Notes: a model not told the origin generated them from the sequence alone. Numbered from the stretch's first letter, positions 7,748 through 20,011 are shown. The stretch: 64,000 nt of DNA from Methylobacterium adhaesivum (GCF_022179065.1 NZ_BPQD01000007.1:248001-312000), one strand, 5' to 3'. Numbers and translations: made by a program.

Positions 7748-8762
7748 CGTCGTCGGCCGGGGTGCCGCCGGAGCGGGGCTGGGGCCGCGAGACGATCTCC
7801 ATGAGGAGGCCGCCGACGCCGAGGCCGACGATGTCGGCCCGGGTGACGGCGAGGCCCGCGAGCAGGCGATGCAGCACCCAGTCGAACCCGTTCTCCTTCG
7901 GCGAGCGGGCGCAGCCGGGGGCTCCGATGACCGGCACGTCCCCGAGCCCGCCGACGAGGAGGAGATTGCCGGGATCGACGGGCATGCCGAGGTGATCGAC
8001 CCGGCCGCCGGCGGCCTCGATGCCCGCCGGGATCACGTCGCGCCGGTCCGAGATGGCGGAGGCGCCGAACACCACCACGAGGTCGGCGCCCTCCGCCGTG
8101 ACGGCCCGGATCGCCGCGCCGACGGCCGACGCCTCGTGCGGCACGCGCAGATCGGCGACGACGGCCGCCCCTGCGGGCGCGAGACGCCGGCCGAGGGTCG
8201 TCAGAGTCTTGTCCACCGTCGCCGCCTTGAGGCCGGGCAGCAGGGTCGAGACCACGCCGACACGGGTCCGGACATAGGGTACGATCCGCAGGGCCGCGTC
8301 GGGCGCGACCCGGCAGGACCGGTCGAGGGCGGCTCCGGCCACGGCGTAGGGGATGATCTTGACCGTCGCCACCATCTCGCCAGTCACCACCGGGCGGTAA
8401 TCCGGGAGGGTCGCCACGGTGATGGCCTCGTCGACGGCGTTCACGGCGTCGATGCCGGCCCGGTCGACGCGCAGGAGGCCGGGCTCCGTCGCGAACAGGT
8501 TGCAGCGCCCCGTAAACGGAGCCTCGCGGCGCAGGCCCGATCCGGCGAGGCGCGCGGCGAGGCGGGCGGCGGCCGCGTCCTCGCCGACATCGCCTGGTTC
8601 GAGGCTCACGGCCACGAGCTCGCCCATGCCCGCCGCATCGAGGCGGGCCGCATCCTCGGCCGGGATCGGCTGCCCCTTGCGCAGGATCACGTCATGGGCG
8701 CGCACCGTATGGGCCGCGATGAGGCCCGCCGCCTCCCGGGTCGGCACGGCGCCGAATCTCAT
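7740..8762 (-). CDS. Molybdopterin-binding protein (MoeA/MoaB-like domain)
   Basis: A 340-residue protein. Residues ~1-150 resemble the N-terminal part of MoeA-like proteins (AHTVRAHDVILRKGQPI). The C-terminal half is a molybdopterin-binding domain with GVVSTLLPG, VVVFGASAISDRRDVIPAGI and GLGDVPVIGAPGCARSPKENG. It probably handles molybdopterin during maturation of molybdenum hydroxylases. Its ATG overlaps the stop of the XdhC-like gene (ATGA) and its stop overlaps the start of mocA, so the three are translationally linked. The step it catalyses is not evident from sequence. Confidence 0.85.
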   Translation of the reverse strand: MRFGAVPTREAAGLIAAHTVRAHDVILRKGQPIPAEDAARLDAAGMGELVAVSLEPGDVGEDAAAARLAARLAGSGLRREAPFTGRCNLFATEPGLLRVDRAGIDAVNAVDEAITVATLPDYRPVVTGEMVATVKIIPYAVAGAALDRSCRVAPDAALRIVPYVRTRVGVVSTLLPGLKAATVDKTLTTLGRRLAPAGAAVVADLRVPHEASAVGAAIRAVTAEGADLVVVFGASAISDRRDVIPAGIEAAGGRVDHLGMPVDPGNLLLVGGLGDVPVIGAPGCARSPKENGFDWVLHRLLAGLAVTRADIVGLGVGGLLMEIVSRPQPRSGGTPADDDA

Positions 8763-9460
8763 GGTGCGGCCCGGTCGCGGGGCGCGCGCAGGACCGCCAC
8801 GATCTCGGCCAGGATCGAGACGGCGATCTCGGCCGGGCTGATGGCGCCGATGTTCAGCCCGATGGGGGCCGCGATCCGGCCGATGGCCTCCGGCGCGAAG
8901 CCGGCCGCCGCGAGCCGGGCGACACGGGCCGCATGGGTCTTCTTCGAGCCGAGGGCGCCGATGTAGAAACACTCCGCCCGCAGGGCCGCCGCCAGGGCCG
9001 GGTCGTCGATCTTCGGATCGTGGGTCAGGGCGGCGACGGCGCAGTAACGGTCGAGGACCGGAACCGCCGCGCCGAGGGCTTCGTCGGGCCACGCGCCGAC
9101 GAGGTCGATTCCCGGAAAACGTTCGGGCGTGGCGAAGGCGGTGCGCGGGTCGATGACCGTGACGGCGAGGTCGAGGGCCGTGGCCATCGGACCCAGGGCC
9201 TGGCTGATATGCACGGCCCCGACGATCACGAGGCGCACGGGGGGCGCCTGGACCGTGAGGAAGAGCTGGCGCCCCTCGACCTCGGCGATGCCGCTGCGGC
9301 CGGACGCGAGGCGTCGTGCCAGGAGGTCCGCCAGGGGATCGGCCGCGATATCGGCCTCGCACACCACGCGCTGGGCCCCGCCGTCGAGGTCGGTGACCAG
9401 GATGGCGGCCCGCCGGGCGACGCGCTCGGCGTTGAGACGGGTCAGGACATCGAGCTGCAT
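8759..9460 (-). CDS. XdhC-family protein, C-terminal Rossmann part
   Basis: A 233-residue protein. The region RLVIVGAVHISQALGP followed by VTVIDPRTAFATPERF is the Rossmann domain of XdhC/CoxI proteins, and FYIGALGSKKTHAARVARL is their C-terminal motif. XdhC-type chaperones bind the molybdenum cofactor and pass its sulfurated form to the hydroxylase. Here the two domains are encoded by separate genes; the N-terminal partner ends 8 bp upstream. It overlaps the next gene by 4 bp (ATGA). Confidence 0.88.
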   Translation of the reverse strand: MQLDVLTRLNAERVARRAAILVTDLDGGAQRVVCEADIAADPLADLLARRLASGRSGIAEVEGRQLFLTVQAPPVRLVIVGAVHISQALGPMATALDLAVTVIDPRTAFATPERFPGIDLVGAWPDEALGAAVPVLDRYCAVAALTHDPKIDDPALAAALRAECFYIGALGSKKTHAARVARLAAAGFAPEAIGRIAAPIGLNIGAISPAEIAVSILAEIVAVLRAPRDRAAP

Positions 9461-9468
9461 GACGGGCC

Positions 9469-9792
9469 TCAGGTGATGGGCTCGACGTAGACGCGGATGC
9501 GCCCGCCGCACGAGAGGCCGACCCGCCACGCGGTCTCGTCGGCGACGCCGAATTCGACGACGCGGGCGCGGCCGTCGGCGATGGCCTCGATCCCCTCGGT
9601 GATGACGGCGCCTTCGACGCAGCCCCCCGAGACGGAGCCGAGGAAGTTGCCCTCCCCGTCGACGACGAGGTGGCTGCCGACGGGCCGGGGCGCCGACCCC
9701 CAGGTCTCGATCACGGTGGCCAGGGCGACGCCGCGTCCGGCCCGGCGCCACGCCTCGGCCGCGCTGAGGATATCGGTTTCGGTGGAGAGCAT
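9469..9792 (-). CDS. XdhC/CoxI-family protein, N-terminal domain
   Basis: A 107-residue protein with the XdhC/CoxI N-terminal signature: ATVIETWGSAPRPVGSHLVV, then GSVSGGCVEGAVI, and a C-terminal GLSCGGRIRVYVEPI. The conserved Cys in SGGC and SCGG are present. It is the first gene of the maturation operon (XdhC-N, XdhC-C, molybdopterin-binding protein, mocA). The ATG at 9792 gives a family-length protein; the frame extends further upstream without similarity. Confidence 0.87.
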   Translation of the reverse strand: MLSTETDILSAAEAWRRAGRGVALATVIETWGSAPRPVGSHLVVDGEGNFLGSVSGGCVEGAVITEGIEAIADGRARVVEFGVADETAWRVGLSCGGRIRVYVEPIT

Positions 9793-10020
9793 GGGGTGAC
9801 TCCGGATCGGGACGCCCGCCCCTCTCCTCGCAACACGCAGACCAGGAGTTAGGCTCCCCCGACCCGGCAACAATCCGGCCGGTCGGCCCTCCGATGCCCG
9901 GAGGTGACTTTCCGCACGCCGACGGCCCCCCTATTGTCGTCAGGCTTCAACAGAGCGGTCGCCGTCGGTGCCGCAAGGCCCTCGGCGGATGACGGTATGG
10001 CACGCAGGGAGACGGCCGGC

Positions 10021-11148
10021 ATGAAATCGTTGGCGGTGGCCTTCATCCTCCTCGCAGGCGCCGCCGTGGCCGAGCCGGCCCCCGTCGCCATCGGCCTGTC
10101 GGCGCCCCTGACCGGGCCGGATGCCGCCTTCGGCCAGGGCATGCGGGCCGGGGCCGAGCAGGCGGTGGCCGACATCAACCGGGCCGGCGGGATCGACGGC
10201 CGGCGCCTTAGCCTCATGGTGGCGGACGATGCCGGGGATCCGAAACAGGGCCTCGCGGTGGCTCGCCGTTTCGCCGCCGAGCGGGTCGGCCTCGTCGTTG
10301 GCCCCCTCAACGCCGCCGTGGCCGGCGCGGTCGTGCCGGTCTACGCCGAATCGGACATCGTCGCGGTGACGCCGGGCATCGCCTGGGCGCCCCTGACGGC
10401 GCGCGGATACTGGAACGTGTTTCGCACCGGCGCCAACGAGGCCGGGCAGAGCGCGGTGGCGGGCGCCTACCTCGCGGGACATTTCGCCGGCCGGCGCATC
10501 GGCCTCGTGCACGACAAGACCACGTTCGGGCGCGGCCTCGTCGACGGGGTGGCCCGCGCCCTGAAGGCCGCCGGCCAGAGCGAAGCGGCATTCGAGACCC
10601 TGGCGCGGGGCGACAAGGACCCGTCCGGCCTCGTCGCCCGCCTGAAGCGGGCCGGGGTGGAGGTGGTGTATTTCGGTGGCCTCGCGGCGGAAGCGGGCGT
10701 GCTCCTGCGGGCCATGCGCGAGGCCGGGCTCAGCGCGCCCCTCGTCGGCAGCGACGGTCTCCTCGACCGGGAGCTGTCGCAGAATCCCGCCGCCGAGGGG
10801 ACGGTGATGACGCTCGCCCCCGCCTCCCCACCCTTGCCGCGCCCGCCGGAAGCCAGGGGCGTGCCGGCCAAGCCTCGTGCGCCGGAGCTCGACGCCTTCG
10901 CGGCGCAGGGCTATGCCGCCGTCGAGGTGCTGCGCGCGGGCATCGTCGGGGCACGCTCGACGCAGGGCCGGGCGGTGGCCGCCTTCCTCCACGGGGGACA
11001 GCCGGTGAAGACGGTGCTCGGCTCCCTCGCCTACGATGGGCGCGGCGACCTCAAGGCCGATCCGCAGCGTCCGGCCTACACCCTGCAGGTCTGGCGCCGA
11101 ACCCCGGACGGCAGACTCGACTACGCGGGCAGTTCGATCGACCCGTGA
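10021..11148 (+). CDS. Periplasmic branched-chain amino acid-type binding protein
   Basis: A 375-residue protein with a cleavable signal peptide (KSLAVAFILLAGAAVA, cut before EPAPV). The type I periplasmic-binding fold follows: IGLSAPLTGPDAAFGQG, INRAGGIDGRRLSLMVADDAGDP, a central LVHDKTTFGRGL and the late VYFGGLAAEAGVLLRAMREAG. The family (LivJ/LivK) binds branched-chain amino acids, amides or related ligands for an ABC importer. No permease or ATPase genes are adjacent, so it either works with a distant transporter or with a sensor. The ligand cannot be inferred. Confidence 0.88.
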   Translation: MKSLAVAFILLAGAAVAEPAPVAIGLSAPLTGPDAAFGQGMRAGAEQAVADINRAGGIDGRRLSLMVADDAGDPKQGLAVARRFAAERVGLVVGPLNAAVAGAVVPVYAESDIVAVTPGIAWAPLTARGYWNVFRTGANEAGQSAVAGAYLAGHFAGRRIGLVHDKTTFGRGLVDGVARALKAAGQSEAAFETLARGDKDPSGLVARLKRAGVEVVYFGGLAAEAGVLLRAMREAGLSAPLVGSDGLLDRELSQNPAAEGTVMTLAPASPPLPRPPEARGVPAKPRAPELDAFAAQGYAAVEVLRAGIVGARSTQGRAVAAFLHGGQPVKTVLGSLAYDGRGDLKADPQRPAYTLQVWRRTPDGRLDYAGSSIDP

Positions 11149-11460
11149 TCCCACGCGGCGTCGCGGCGAGATCAGCGGTGCGACCGACCTGACCCGAGCC
11201 ATGGTTTCGACGGGACGGCCGGCAAAGTGAACCGACGCAGGACTTCGACGCAGCGCCCGGTCCCGACGATCTCCTGTCGATGAAATTCGGCGTTCGCCCG
11301 GAAAAGCTTGCTTCGCGCGAGCCCGAACATTATGTCGGGGCAACGCTCGCCGGTGTTGCGCATCCGATGGGATCGGACCCGCCGCCCGCCGCGTTCTGCC
11401 GAACGGCTTCGTTTTATATCCCGGGTCGCCCCGTTCAGGCTGTCCGGCTGGAGAGTGTGG
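11149..11460. other. 312-bp intergenic region upstream of infA
   Basis: Non-coding as far as I can tell. It must carry the infA promoter and leader; an A/T-rich patch (TTTTATAT) lies about 50 bp before the infA start, but I cannot place a -35/-10 pair with confidence. Confidence 0.4.
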
Positions 11461-11733
11461 ATGGCGAAAGAAGAGTTGATGCAGTTCGACGGTCTCGTGA
11501 TCGAGATCCTGCCGGACGCACGCTACCGCGTGCAGCTCGACCAGGGGCACGAGATCGTGGCCTACACGGCCGGCAAGATGAAGAAGAACCGCATCAAGAC
11601 TCTGGCCGGCGACCGCGTCACCGTCGAGATGTCGCCGTACGACCTGGAGAAGGGCCGCCTCGTGTTCCGTCACAAGGACGAGCGTTCCGCCGGTCCGCGT
11701 CCGCCCATGCGCGGCCAGTTCCGCCGCCGCTGA
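11461..11733 (+). CDS. infA: Translation initiation factor IF-1 with C-terminal extension
   Basis: A 90-residue S1-fold protein beginning [11 protein letters not shown], with the IF-1 core through [28 protein letters not shown]. Typical IF-1 is 72 residues; this one carries ~18 extra basic residues (ending [11 protein letters not shown]). It occupies the ribosomal A site during initiation. It is followed by a strong rho-independent terminator. Many alphaproteobacteria carry more than one infA; whether this is the only copy is not visible here. Confidence 0.93.
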   Translation: MAKEELMQFDGLVIEILPDARYRVQLDQGHEIVAYTAGKMKKNRIKTLAGDRVTVEMSPYDLEKGRLVFRHKDERSAGPRPPMRGQFRRR

Positions 11734-11775
11734 ACGATGGGCGCCAGGGGCGCCCTTCGAGACTGAACGTGTCTC

Positions 11776-11812
11776 AATGGCGATGCCCGCTTCGGCGGGC
11801 ATCGCCATTTTT
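11776..11812 (+). terminator. Rho-independent terminator of infA
   Basis: A near-perfect hairpin, ATGGCGATGCCCGC with loop TTCG and the exact complement, about 14 bp long, followed by a T run. It lies between infA (plus) and the convergent parC stop at 11816. It is symmetrical enough to act on the minus strand too. Confidence 0.9.
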
Positions 11813-11815
11813 ACT

Positions 11816-14065
11816 TCACTTTCCGAACCGCTCGAACTTCGGAAAGCTGCGCGTCATCAGGGTGCCGGCGTCGGATCGGTGGCCCATCCATTTCTCAAGG
11901 ACGCTCGCGCTGGCGAGACGGGCCTCGCCGCCGGTCTCGCGCCAGGGTAGCCCCTCCGCGAGGGTGAAGACGCAAGCATCCGTCAGGGTGGTCTGGCGGC
12001 AGCGCTGCAGGCGCACGCCCTTGCCGCGCACGAGTTCGGGCATCTCCGCCAGGGGGAAGACGAGGAGCAGGCGGTCGGCGCTGCACACGGCGACGTGGTC
12101 GCCGCTCGCCGGCACCAGCAGGGTCGCGGTGGCCGGCTCGTCGAGGCCCATGATGCCCTTGCCCTTGCGGGTGTTGGCCACGAGGGCGTCGGCGGGCGCC
12201 ACGAAGCCGCGCCCGTCGGAAGCCGCCACGAGGAGCTTGGCGCCGGGCTGATACGGCAGGGCCGCGACGATCTCGGTGCCGTCGTCGAAATCCACCATGA
12301 GGCGGATCGGATCGCCGAAGCCGCGCCCGCCGGGGAGTTTCGCCGCCTCCAGGGTGAACACCTTGCCGTTGGACGCGAGCACGAGGAGTTTCGCCGTCGT
12401 CTCGCTCGGGAAGGCGATCTTGAGGCTGTCGTCCCCCTTGAAGGCGATGCCGGAGAGATCGGCGACGTGCCCCTTCAGGGCGCGGATCCAGCCCTTGGCC
12501 GAGACGATGACGGTGATCGGCTCGCGTTCGACCATGGCGGAGGTGAAGTCGATCCCGGCGGTGTCGGGCGGGTTCTCCAGGGTGGTGCGCCGGGCGCCGA
12601 TCTTCGTCTCGGGACCAAAGGTCTTCTTCACCGTTCGGATCTGCTTGGTGATGTCGGCCCATTGCAGCTTGTCGGAGCCCAGCAGCTCCTCGAGCCCGTG
12701 CTTCTCCTTGGTCAGCGTGTCGAGTTCGCGCTTGAGCTCCATCTCCTCGAGCTTGCGCAGGGAGCGCAGGCGGGTGTCGAGGATGGCGTTGGCCTGCACC
12801 TCGGTGAGGGCGAACCGCGCCATCAGGGCGGGTTTCGGCTCGTCCTCCTCGCGGATGATGCGAATCACCTCGTCGAGGTCGAGGTAGACGATGAGCAGGC
12901 CGCCGAGGATCTCCAAACGGCGGTCGATCTGGGCCAAGCGGTGGCGCGAGCGACGCTGGAGCACGACGCGGCGATGGTCGAGCCATTCGCGCAGGGCTTC
13001 GGCGAGGCCGATGACCCGGGGGACGAGGCCGCCCACCAGCACGTTCATGTTGAGCGAGATGCGGGCCTCGAGCTCGGTCAGCCGGAACAGCGATTCCATG
13101 AGGATGACGGGATCGACGTTGCGGGCCCGCGGCTCGAGGACGATGCGGACATCCTCGGCCGATTCGTCGCGCACGTCGGCGAGCAAGGGCAGCTTACGCT
13201 CCTGCAGCAGCTCGGCGAGCTTCTCGATGAGGCGGGCCTTCTGCACGCCGTAGGGGATCTCGGTGACGACGATGGTCCAGGTGCCGCGCCCGAGATCCTC
13301 CTTCGCCCAGCGGGCGCGCACGCGGAACCCGCCGCGCCCGGTGCGGTAGGCCTCGGTGATCGATTCGGCGCTGTCGATGAGGATGCCGCCGGTGGGGAAA
13401 TCCGGCCCCTTCACGAAGGTGAGGAGCTGGGCCGAGGTCGCGTCGGGATGGCCGATGAGGTAGAGCGCCGCGTCGCAGAGTTCGGCGGCGTTGTGGGGCG
13501 GGATCGAGGTCGCCATGCCCACCGCGATGCCCTGGGAGCCGTTGGCGAGGAGGTTCGGGAAGGCCGCCGGGAGCACCACCGGCTCCTCTTCCTGCCCGTC
13601 GTAGTTCGGGCGGAAATCCACCGAATCGTCGTCGAGACCTTCGAGGAGGAGGCGGGCCACCTCCGTCATCCGGGCTTCGGTGTAGCGCTGGGCGGCGGCG
13701 TTATCGCCGTCGATGTTGCCGAAATTGCCCTGGCCGTCGACGAGGGGATACCGCTGAGCAAAGTCCTGGGCCATGCGCACGAGGGCGTCGTAGGCCGCCG
13801 TGTCGCCGTGGGGATGGTACTTGCCGATGACGTCGCCGACGATGCGGGCGCACTTCTTGAAAGCCGATGTCGGATCGAGCTTCAGCAGCCGCATGGCGAA
13901 CAGGATGCGGCGGTGGACGGGCTTCAGGCCATCGCGGGCATCGGGCAGCGCCCGATGCATGATCGTCGAGAGCGCATAGGCGAGGTAGCGGTCCTCGAGC
14001 GCGGATTTCAGCTCGACGCTCTCGATGCCGTCGGAGCCCGACGGTGGCTCGAAAGGCTGACCCAT
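11816..14065 (-). CDS. parC: DNA topoisomerase IV subunit A
   Basis: A 749-residue type IIA topoisomerase A subunit. It includes the GyrA/ParC start [26 protein letters not shown], the [13 protein letters not shown] region and the catalytic Tyr128 in [12 protein letters not shown] shorter C-terminal beta-pinwheel than GyrA, and no GyrA box (QRRGGKG), support ParC. With ParE it decatenates sister chromosomes. An in-frame ATG at 14071 abuts the GGAG sequence, whereas the ATG at 14065 has it at normal distance, so 14065 is chosen. It lies 53 bp downstream of recO, the usual alphaproteobacterial order. Confidence 0.96.
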   Translation of the reverse strand: MGQPFEPPSGSDGIESVELKSALEDRYLAYALSTIMHRALPDARDGLKPVHRRILFAMRLLKLDPTSAFKKCARIVGDVIGKYHPHGDTAAYDALVRMAQDFAQRYPLVDGQGNFGNIDGDNAAAQRYTEARMTEVARLLLEGLDDDSVDFRPNYDGQEEEPVVLPAAFPNLLANGSQGIAVGMATSIPPHNAAELCDAALYLIGHPDATSAQLLTFVKGPDFPTGGILIDSAESITEAYRTGRGGFRVRARWAKEDLGRGTWTIVVTEIPYGVQKARLIEKLAELLQERKLPLLADVRDESAEDVRIVLEPRARNVDPVILMESLFRLTELEARISLNMNVLVGGLVPRVIGLAEALREWLDHRRVVLQRRSRHRLAQIDRRLEILGGLLIVYLDLDEVIRIIREEDEPKPALMARFALTEVQANAILDTRLRSLRKLEEMELKRELDTLTKEKHGLEELLGSDKLQWADITKQIRTVKKTFGPETKIGARRTTLENPPDTAGIDFTSAMVEREPITVIVSAKGWIRALKGHVADLSGIAFKGDDSLKIAFPSETTAKLLVLASNGKVFTLEAAKLPGGRGFGDPIRLMVDFDDGTEIVAALPYQPGAKLLVAASDGRGFVAPADALVANTRKGKGIMGLDEPATATLLVPASGDHVAVCSADRLLLVFPLAEMPELVRGKGVRLQRCRQTTLTDACVFTLAEGLPWRETGGEARLASASVLEKWMGHRSDAGTLMTRSFPKFERFGK

Positions 14066-14118
14066 CACCATCTCCGGGGGCGCCCGCGCCCCAAATCAGA
14101 ACAAATCAAGAACACGAT

Positions 14119-14859
14119 CTAGGCGCTTCCGGTGCCCAAGGCAACGAAGCGCGTGCGTGCGTCCGGGGGGACGATCGCGCGTGGCCCCCAGATGTGCTGG
14201 TCGAGGAAGTACCCCGTCAAGGTAAACCCCGCGGTAACGTCGCGCCCATCGGGGGTCATCGGCAGGGGCGCACCCGGCTCCCTTTCGCGGAGGAAATCGG
14301 GCAGCGCCAGAAGCTTGTCGCGATAGGGCTCGCCGGCGGATGCGCTCACGGCCCGTCCGGAACGGGGCGAGACGTAGATCAGGGCGTCGTTGCCTCCCGT
14401 GGCGGCGCAGGCCGAAAGATCGAGGCCGAAGCCGAGTTCGGCCAGGATCGCGAGTTCGAACCGGACCATGAGCGGGGGCGCGATGTCGGGATCGTGCAGG
14501 TGGTCGATGAGGAGGCGGGCGGCGGCGTAGAGTTCGGGATGGGGGTCGCGCTCGGACAGGAGGCGCAGCAGGCCGGCGAGGTGGGCGATGCCGTGGAGGG
14601 CGAGGCCCGAGCCCATGAGGCGCGAGGCGACGGATTCGACGGGCTCGACGGCGAAGGCGCCGAGACCCTCGTCGAGGCGCGCGCGCCAGGTCGCCTGCAC
14701 CCGGTTCCCGGGTTGGAGCACCGGCTGCATCCGCCGCGAGCGCCCGCCATGGACGAGGCCGAGATGGCGCCCGTGGGCGGCGGTCATGAGTTCGAGCACC
14801 ACGCTCGTCTCGCCCTGCCGGCGCAGGCCGAGCACGAGGCCGTCGTCGGTCCATTGCAT
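14119..14859 (-). CDS. recO: DNA repair protein RecO
   Basis: A 246-residue RecO. The N-terminal OB-fold begins MQWTDDGLVLGLRRQGETS and contains the HGRHLGLVHGGRSRRM segment. The helical C-terminal domain includes FELAILAELGFGLDLSACAATG, where other RecO proteins carry a zinc-binding Cys cluster. RecO loads RecA on SSB-coated DNA in RecFOR recombination. It probably heads a unit with parC. Length is typical. Confidence 0.95.
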   Translation of the reverse strand: MQWTDDGLVLGLRRQGETSVVLELMTAAHGRHLGLVHGGRSRRMQPVLQPGNRVQATWRARLDEGLGAFAVEPVESVASRLMGSGLALHGIAHLAGLLRLLSERDPHPELYAAARLLIDHLHDPDIAPPLMVRFELAILAELGFGLDLSACAATGGNDALIYVSPRSGRAVSASAGEPYRDKLLALPDFLREREPGAPLPMTPDGRDVTAGFTLTGYFLDQHIWGPRAIVPPDARTRFVALGTGSA

Positions 14860-14985
14860 CAGCCTGTCATAGGCCGTTGCCGGTGCGAAGGAAAAGGGCC
14901 GCGACGGATGGGATCGTCGGGCGAAGAAACTTCCCGCAGACCGGGAACAGGCTTAAGCTTGCACGCTGCGGGAAAGCGTGGGGGC

Positions 14986-15378
14986 ATGACGATGGGTGGT
15001 TCGGTTCGGCTCCTGCTGCTTGGTCTCGTCTTTGCGCTTCCGGCCTGCACGCCCCGCCCGGCGCCGCCGGCCGGCGCGTCCCTGCGCACCCGGATCGCCA
15101 CCCTCGCCCTGGCGCAGACGGATTTCGGCGCGGTCTCGGTGATCCCGGTGCGGTTCGAGCACAGCCGCATCGCCGGGCCGTTCGAGGATGGCGGGCGCAC
15201 CCTCTACTGCGTCTCGACGCGGATGAAGGGCCGCACCTTCGGCAAGGGCGAACGCGCCAAGGCCGTGATCCGCGACACCGGCGGGGTGCTGAGCGTCATC
15301 GAGGACGACGAGGAGGTCTGCTCCGGCCACCGCACCGAGCCGTTCGCGGAGTTGGAGACCCTCGGCAACCGGACCTGA
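14986..15378 (+). CDS. Putative lipoprotein, function unknown (130 aa)
   Basis: A 130-residue protein with a lipoprotein signal: hydrophobic SVRLLLLGLVFALPAC with the lipidated Cys at about position 21 (lipobox LPAC), then a Pro-rich linker. The mature domain contains FEDGGRTLYCVSTRMKGRTF and a second Cys in DEEVCSGH that could form a disulfide. It is divergent from recO and 41 bp ahead of the ChaC-like gene. I do not recognise a functional family. Confidence 0.75.
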   Translation: MTMGGSVRLLLLGLVFALPACTPRPAPPAGASLRTRIATLALAQTDFGAVSVIPVRFEHSRIAGPFEDGGRTLYCVSTRMKGRTFGKGERAKAVIRDTGGVLSVIEDDEEVCSGHRTEPFAELETLGNRT

Positions 15379-15419
15379 TCCCCCTTGCCCGGGCACGGAG
15401 CCGATGGAACCATGCGGCC

Positions 15420-16109
15420 ATGCCCAAACGCCCCCTGAGTCTCAGCCTCGACCTCATCGCCCGCGCCCATCCCGATCCCGTCCGCGACGACCCCTCGGCG
15501 CTGGCCCTCCTCACCGACGACGAACTCGGCCCCGGCCTCACCCGGGTGCTCACCCGGCGTCCGGAGCCGCAGGATGGGCTCTGGGTGTTCGGCTACGGCT
15601 CGCTCATCTGGCAGCCCGAATTCACGTTCACCGAACGGCGCACGGGCACCGTGCGGGGCTATCACCGCCGGTTCTGCCTGCTGCAGCGCCGGTTCCGCGG
15701 CAGCGTCGCGCGGCCCGGCCTCGTGCTGGCCCTCGACCGGGGCGGCCTGTGCCGGGGCGTCGCCTTCCGGCTCGCGGACGAGGATCCCCACGCGACCCTG
15801 CTGCCGGTCTGGCGCCGGGAGATGCGCGGCAACGGCTATCTCGGCCGCTGGGTGACGGTGGAGACGGAGGCCGGACCGGTGACGGCCCTGACCTTCGTCG
15901 TCAACCGCGCCAGCGACCGCTACACCGGCCGCCTCACGGAGGCGGAGATCGCCGACCGCATCGCCACGGGCGCCGGCCATCTCGGGCCCAGCGCCGAGTA
16001 CCTGTTCCGCACCGCGGAGGCCTGCGCGCGGGAGGGGATTCTGGATTTGCACCTGTGGACGTTGCAGGCTCTCGTCGCCGAACGCTTGGAGGCGCGGGCC
16101 GCCTCCTGA
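15420..16109 (+). CDS. ChaC-like gamma-glutamylcyclotransferase
   Basis: A 229-residue protein with the glutathione cyclotransferase signature LWVFGYGSLIWQPEF (YGSL at 59-62), RGYHRRFCLLQ, and the presumed catalytic Glu in WRREMRGNGYL. ChaC enzymes cleave glutathione to 5-oxoproline and Cys-Gly. A pyroglutamyl peptidase gene occurs elsewhere in the window (60640) but is not linked. The ATG at 15420 is used; the frame continues upstream through the preceding gene without similarity. Confidence 0.9.
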   Translation: MPKRPLSLSLDLIARAHPDPVRDDPSALALLTDDELGPGLTRVLTRRPEPQDGLWVFGYGSLIWQPEFTFTERRTGTVRGYHRRFCLLQRRFRGSVARPGLVLALDRGGLCRGVAFRLADEDPHATLLPVWRREMRGNGYLGRWVTVETEAGPVTALTFVVNRASDRYTGRLTEAEIADRIATGAGHLGPSAEYLFRTAEACAREGILDLHLWTLQALVAERLEARAAS

Positions 16110-16113
16110 ATCA

Positions 16114-16215
16114 GGGTTCGAAGGGCCGAGCCCTTCGCGGGGGCCGGGGCAGTGCCCCGGAGAGACATCGGGCTCCGCCCGACACCCGCCGAGGGGATGA
16201 TCCCCTCGGAACCCC
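16114..16215. repeat. Four-hairpin intergenic palindromic element
   Basis: Between the stops of the ChaC-like gene and dnaE lie four consecutive perfect hairpins: 16119-16137 (7-bp stem CGAAGGG), 16144-16160 (7 bp, loop AGT), 16168-16182 (6 bp, loop TCC) and 16189-16209 (9 bp, loop TGA). The whole is bracketed by an inverted pair, GGGTTC (16114-16119) and GAACCC (16209-16214). It looks like a REP-type dispersed element and may also serve as a two-way terminator. Copy number in the genome is not visible here. Confidence 0.75.
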
Positions 16216-16218
16216 GGA

Positions 16219-19719
<3,501 letters not shown>

Positions 19720-19818
19720 GCTCTCACGTGGACCCGTCATGGTGAAGAATCCATTCCGAAAGGCGCGCCCTTTTCGTTTGTCTGTGGAGAGGTCGCGCCC
19801 GTGATGCCGGTGCAACGC

Positions 19819-19923
19819 CTACCTTAACGGTGCCAAGGCTACGGCCCAGATCGCGACCGCACCCGCCAGGAGCCCGAAGGCCATGAATTCGACCATGCCG
19901 GTCAGGATCATCCGCTTGAACAT
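19819..19923 (-). CDS. 34-aa single-pass membrane protein, candidate SOS-controlled
   Basis: The ORF ATG 19923 to TAG 19819 encodes 34 residues: a basic MFKR start, then an almost continuous hydrophobic helix (residues ~5-32, including GLLAGAVAIWAVALA) and a final Arg. AAGG and CAGG purine-rich patches precede the ATG. Upstream lies a well-formed promoter with a GTTC-N7-GTTC LexA-type operator in its spacer. In Caulobacter, SidA is a 29-residue SOS-induced inner-membrane division inhibitor. No sequence homology to SidA is claimed; the analogy rests on size, topology and regulation. The stop lies ~100 bp before the dnaE start. The ORF is below the usual length cut-off of gene finders. Confidence 0.6.
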   Translation of the reverse strand: MFKRMILTGMVEFMAFGLLAGAVAIWAVALAPLR

Positions 19924-19948
19924 CGGCCCTGCCTTCTGTTGAGAGCCC

Positions 19949-19977
19949 TATTTTGTTCCTGTTTTGTTCTATGTAAA
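19949..19977 (-). promoter_or_regulatory. Promoter with LexA-type operator (GTTC-N7-GTTC)
   Basis: On the minus strand: -35 TTTACA (19972-19977), a 17-bp spacer, and -10-like AAAATA (19949-19954). The spacer contains the operator GTTC-N7-GTTC (19955-19969 on the plus strand; GAAC-N7-GAAC on the minus strand), the direct-repeat form recognised by alphaproteobacterial LexA. A repressor bound there would cover the promoter core. The first minus-strand start codon is at 19923, about 26 bp from the -10. Confidence 0.7.
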
Positions 19978-20011
19978 GTGGAAAGCCGCTGCTCGCGCCG
20001 AACAGAGTCAA

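Noticed and set aside
9940-11808. A 622-codon minus-strand frame opposite the binding protein and infA
   Set aside because: It runs antisense through two well-supported genes and through the infA terminator.
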